A stretch of 64,000 nt of DNA, taken from the NCBI GenBank assembly GCA_964518835.1, contig CAZFKU010000002.1, positions 1 to 64,000 of the forward strand, in the 5' to 3' direction. Under the pieces are notes generated by a model. The model saw nothing but the letters and a program-made list of their open reading frames with translations. It was not told where the DNA came from and made no database searches. Source of the DNA: AB-629-J13 sp964518835 (GTDB taxonomy: Bacteria; Fidelibacterota; Marinisomatia; Marinisomatales; AB-629-J13). Shown here piece after piece: positions 62,070-64,000 of the stretch. Within the stretch, counting starts at the first letter, position 1, and each line of letters begins with the position of its first letter. The position numbers and the translations under genes are program-made.

Positions 62070-64000
62070 TTAACTGTTTGAATCAGAAAACCATTTATAC
62101 AATGCTGGAATGATCAACAAAGTCAATACCGTTGACGTTACTAAACCACCCACTACTACCGTTGCTAAAGGACGTTGAACTTCGCTACCAGTTCCTGTTG
62201 CAAGAAGTAAAGGCAATAACCCCAGTGTTGTGGTTATTGCTGTCATTAATACAGGGCGCAGACGCAGCATTGCACCTTTAACTGCTGCATTAGCAGCAGA
62301 TAACCCCTCTTTTAAAAATTGATTAATACAGGTTACCAGAACCATACCGTTTTCCAAAGCGATTCCAAACAGTGCTATAAACCCGATGGATGAGGGTACG
62401 GAAAGATTTTGATTTGTTATCCACAATGCCACAATTCCGCCAACCAAAGCCAATGGGATATTGAGAAGAATCAACAAAGAATTTTTTACTGAATGAAAAT
62501 TCAAATACAGCAGGGATAATATGATTACTAAAATTATTGGAACAATTACTGCTAATTTTTTATTGGCTTCCTGCTGAAGTTTATACTGTCCTCCCCATTC
62601 GGTGAAATAACCGGCTGGCAGAATTACTCTTTCTTCTAAAACCTGTATAGCTTCTTCAACAAATGTACCAATATCCCGGTTGGACACATTACATTGAACC
62701 GTGATAAACCGCTGGTTGTTTTTTCTGGATATATGCCTGGGTCCCACAACCTCCCGAACTTCTGTCAATTCCGATAAGGACAACAATGCGCCGGAAGGAG
62801 ATTTTATCATAATATTTTCAATTGCAGATTTACTCCCACGATACTTTTCCGGATACCTCACAAGAATATTGTACCTTTGAACTCCTTCAAATATTTGTCC
62901 TGCTTTTGCACCTCCGATGGCTGCACTGATCAACTCCTGGACATCAGAAACATTGATTCCATATCTGGCAATAGCGCCTCTATCAATTTCAATAACTAGT
63001 TGAGGTGAACCAACAATCTGGTCAGATTGAACATCTTCTGCTCCCCGAATATTTCTCAACACATTGGTTAATTCTTCACCCTTCTGATTAAGAATATCCA
63101 GATCATCACCAAATAATTTAATAGCCAAATCCCCACGAACACCTTCAATTAATTCGTCCGTCAACATTTTTATTGGCTGAGTAAGAGTAAAATTAACTCC
63201 CGGTAGGGAAACCAGTTTCCTGCGAATTATTTCCTCCATTTCATTAAGGGTTAGATTTTCACTCCATTGATCCTTCGGTTTATAATTAATAAATACATCT
63301 CCCAAATTGATAGCCATGAATTCTCCCCCAACTTCCCCCGTTCCCATGATGGTTACGACTTCTTCTATTTCTGGAATTGCCAACAGTCTTTTTTCAATCA
63401 GCATCGCAAGTCGTTTGCTCTCATCAAGTGAAATTGACGGTGCCATTTGTATGGTCACAATCGTAGTTCCTTCATCCATTTCGGGGGTGTACTCCGATCC
63501 AAGTTGAGGGAAAATGACTGTTCCAATTAATATCAGTATAACAGTAATAATGACTGGTATCAGAGGTTTTTGAATAAAATAGGATATGAGTGAAAAGTAT
63601 AATTTATTAGAAGAGACATTTGGTTTTTTACCAATTTTAATGTGTTTTCGTTGTAAAAAAAACTTAGACAATGCTGGACTGATAAACAGCCCAAACATCA
63701 AAGAACCAATTAATGCCAAAGACACAGTAAATGCCAATGGTTTAAACATTCTACCTTCCACTCCTTGAATTGTCATAAGGGGCATAAATACAAGAATAAT
63801 AATTATGGTTGAAAATATGACCGGTCGAATAATCTCATGACAGGCATGAATGATAATTTTTACTTTATTTTCCTTTGGATCTGACAGCTGCAGTTTTCTG
63901 GTTATATTTTCTACCATCACAATAGTATCGTCAACGAGAAGTCCAATGGCAATGGCTAAACCTGATAATGACATAAGATTTGCAGAAATTTCAAAAAACT
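62070..64000 (-). CDS. Heavy-metal efflux RND transporter (CusA/CzcA family), 5' end outside window
   Basis: The C-terminal part of an inner-membrane RND pump; the frame is open to base 64000 and reads EISANLMSLSGLAIAIG, so the ATG near 63974 is internal. About 643 residues are visible: helix 4 with GLLVDDTIVMVENI (proton-relay Asp pair), EGRMFKPLAFTVSLALIGSL, periplasmic loop GSEYTPEMDEGTTIV, the second porter domain, and the C-terminal helices with GFIALFGIALENGMVLV and RPVLMTAITTTLGLLPL. HME-class wording is clear, but the metal (Cu, Ag, Co, Zn or Cd) is not decided. Its membrane-fusion partner would lie beyond the window edge or elsewhere. Confidence 0.92.
   Translation of the reverse strand, partial: FFEISANLMSLSGLAIAIGLLVDDTIVMVENITRKLQLSDPKENKVKIIIHACHEIIRPVIFSTIIIILVFMPLMTIQGVEGRMFKPLAFTVSLALIGSLMFGLFISPALSKFFLQRKHIKIGKKPNVSSNKLYFSLISYFIQKPLIPVIITVILILIGTVIFPQLGSEYTPEMDEGTTIVTIQMAPSISLDESKRLAMLIEKRLLAIPEIEEVVTIMGTGEVGGEFMAINLGDVFINYKPKDQWSENLTLNEMEEIIRRKLVSLPGVNFTLTQPIKMLTDELIEGVRGDLAIKLFGDDLDILNQKGEELTNVLRNIRGAEDVQSDQIVGSPQLVIEIDRGAIARYGINVSDVQELISAAIGGAKAGQIFEGVQRYNILVRYPEKYRGSKSAIENIMIKSPSGALLSLSELTEVREVVGPRHISRKNNQRFITVQCNVSNRDIGTFVEEAIQVLEERVILPAGYFTEWGGQYKLQQEANKKLAVIVPIILVIILSLLYLNFHSVKNSLLILLNIPLALVGGIVALWITNQNLSVPSSIGFIALFGIALENGMVLVTCINQFLKEGLSAANAAVKGAMLRLRPVLMTAITTTLGLLPLLLATGTGSEVQRPLATVVVGGLVTSTVLTLLIIPALYKWFSDSNS

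Overview
The window comes from a Gram-negative, AT-rich bacterium of the FCB (Fibrobacteres-Chlorobi-Bacteroidetes) superphylum. The best guess is Candidatus Neomarinimicrobiota (SAR406/Marinimicrobia) or a close relative. This rests on the following: a secreted protein with the LPVELSSF linker typical of sorted FCB secreted proteins; promoters resembling the Bacteroidota TTTG-N19-21-TAnnTTTG pattern; a complete outer-membrane and lipid A gene set; a Thermus-type ferredoxin; and unfused lpxC and fabZ (fused in most Bacteroidota). The run of 100 Ns at 1099-1198 shows a draft scaffold, so the assignment is inference. No rRNA, tRNA, CRISPR array or insertion sequence was seen, and no gene-free stretch exceeds 300 bases; the largest are 12355-12575 and 38854-39093, both regulatory.

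Layout. 1-1098: fragment of a secreted protein, then the gap. 1199-6577 (minus): rhomboid, DUF4105-like protein, recO, proS, ftsB-like, eno. 6686-12354 (plus): an AT-rich surface-glycan block (FemAB-like transferase, flippase, two GT4-like and one GT9 glycosyltransferase) whose genes overlap by 4 bases with TTG or GTG starts. 12426-13106: two paralogous small membrane proteins with their own promoter, a long leader holding a perfect palindrome, strong ribosome sites and a strong terminator. 13111-20652: two envelope proteins, amidase, murI, folC, rho. 20699-21694: a Cas6b-like protein with no CRISPR. 21777-36216: a long plus-strand run with aminotransferase, rpmE, yqhQ-like, prfA, prmC, ubiA-family, dnaE, dtd, B12-binding protein, helical-repeat protein, M24 peptidase, HAD, C1 peptidase and class V aminotransferase.

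36211-38853 (minus): FGGY kinase and MFS transporter. 39094-40582: ferredoxin and an unusual Mrp ATPase. 40673-50805: the outer-membrane biogenesis run uppS, bamA, ompH/skp-like, lpxD, lpxC, fabZ, lpxA, an unknown outer-membrane protein, dxr, rseP. 50795-52955 (minus): DUF3108, tsaC-like, lpxL-like. 53026-55911: nfeD, floA and an acidic membrane-anchored protein. 55908-59910 (minus): rhomboid, cdd, tdk, nupC-like transporter, adk, coaE, read as a nucleoside-salvage operon. 59981-64000 (minus): an M23 peptidase and a heavy-metal RND pump cut by the window edge.

Most of the window is core metabolism and envelope building. The strongest candidates for something undescribed are the Cas6b-like protein beside rho, which lacks the Cas6b histidines and has a lysine-rich tail; the twin small membrane proteins with their leader; an Mrp ATPase whose CxxC region is replaced by a carboxypeptidase-regulatory-like insert; lpxA apparently starting at AUU; and several promoters placed so close to start codons that the mRNAs may be leaderless.
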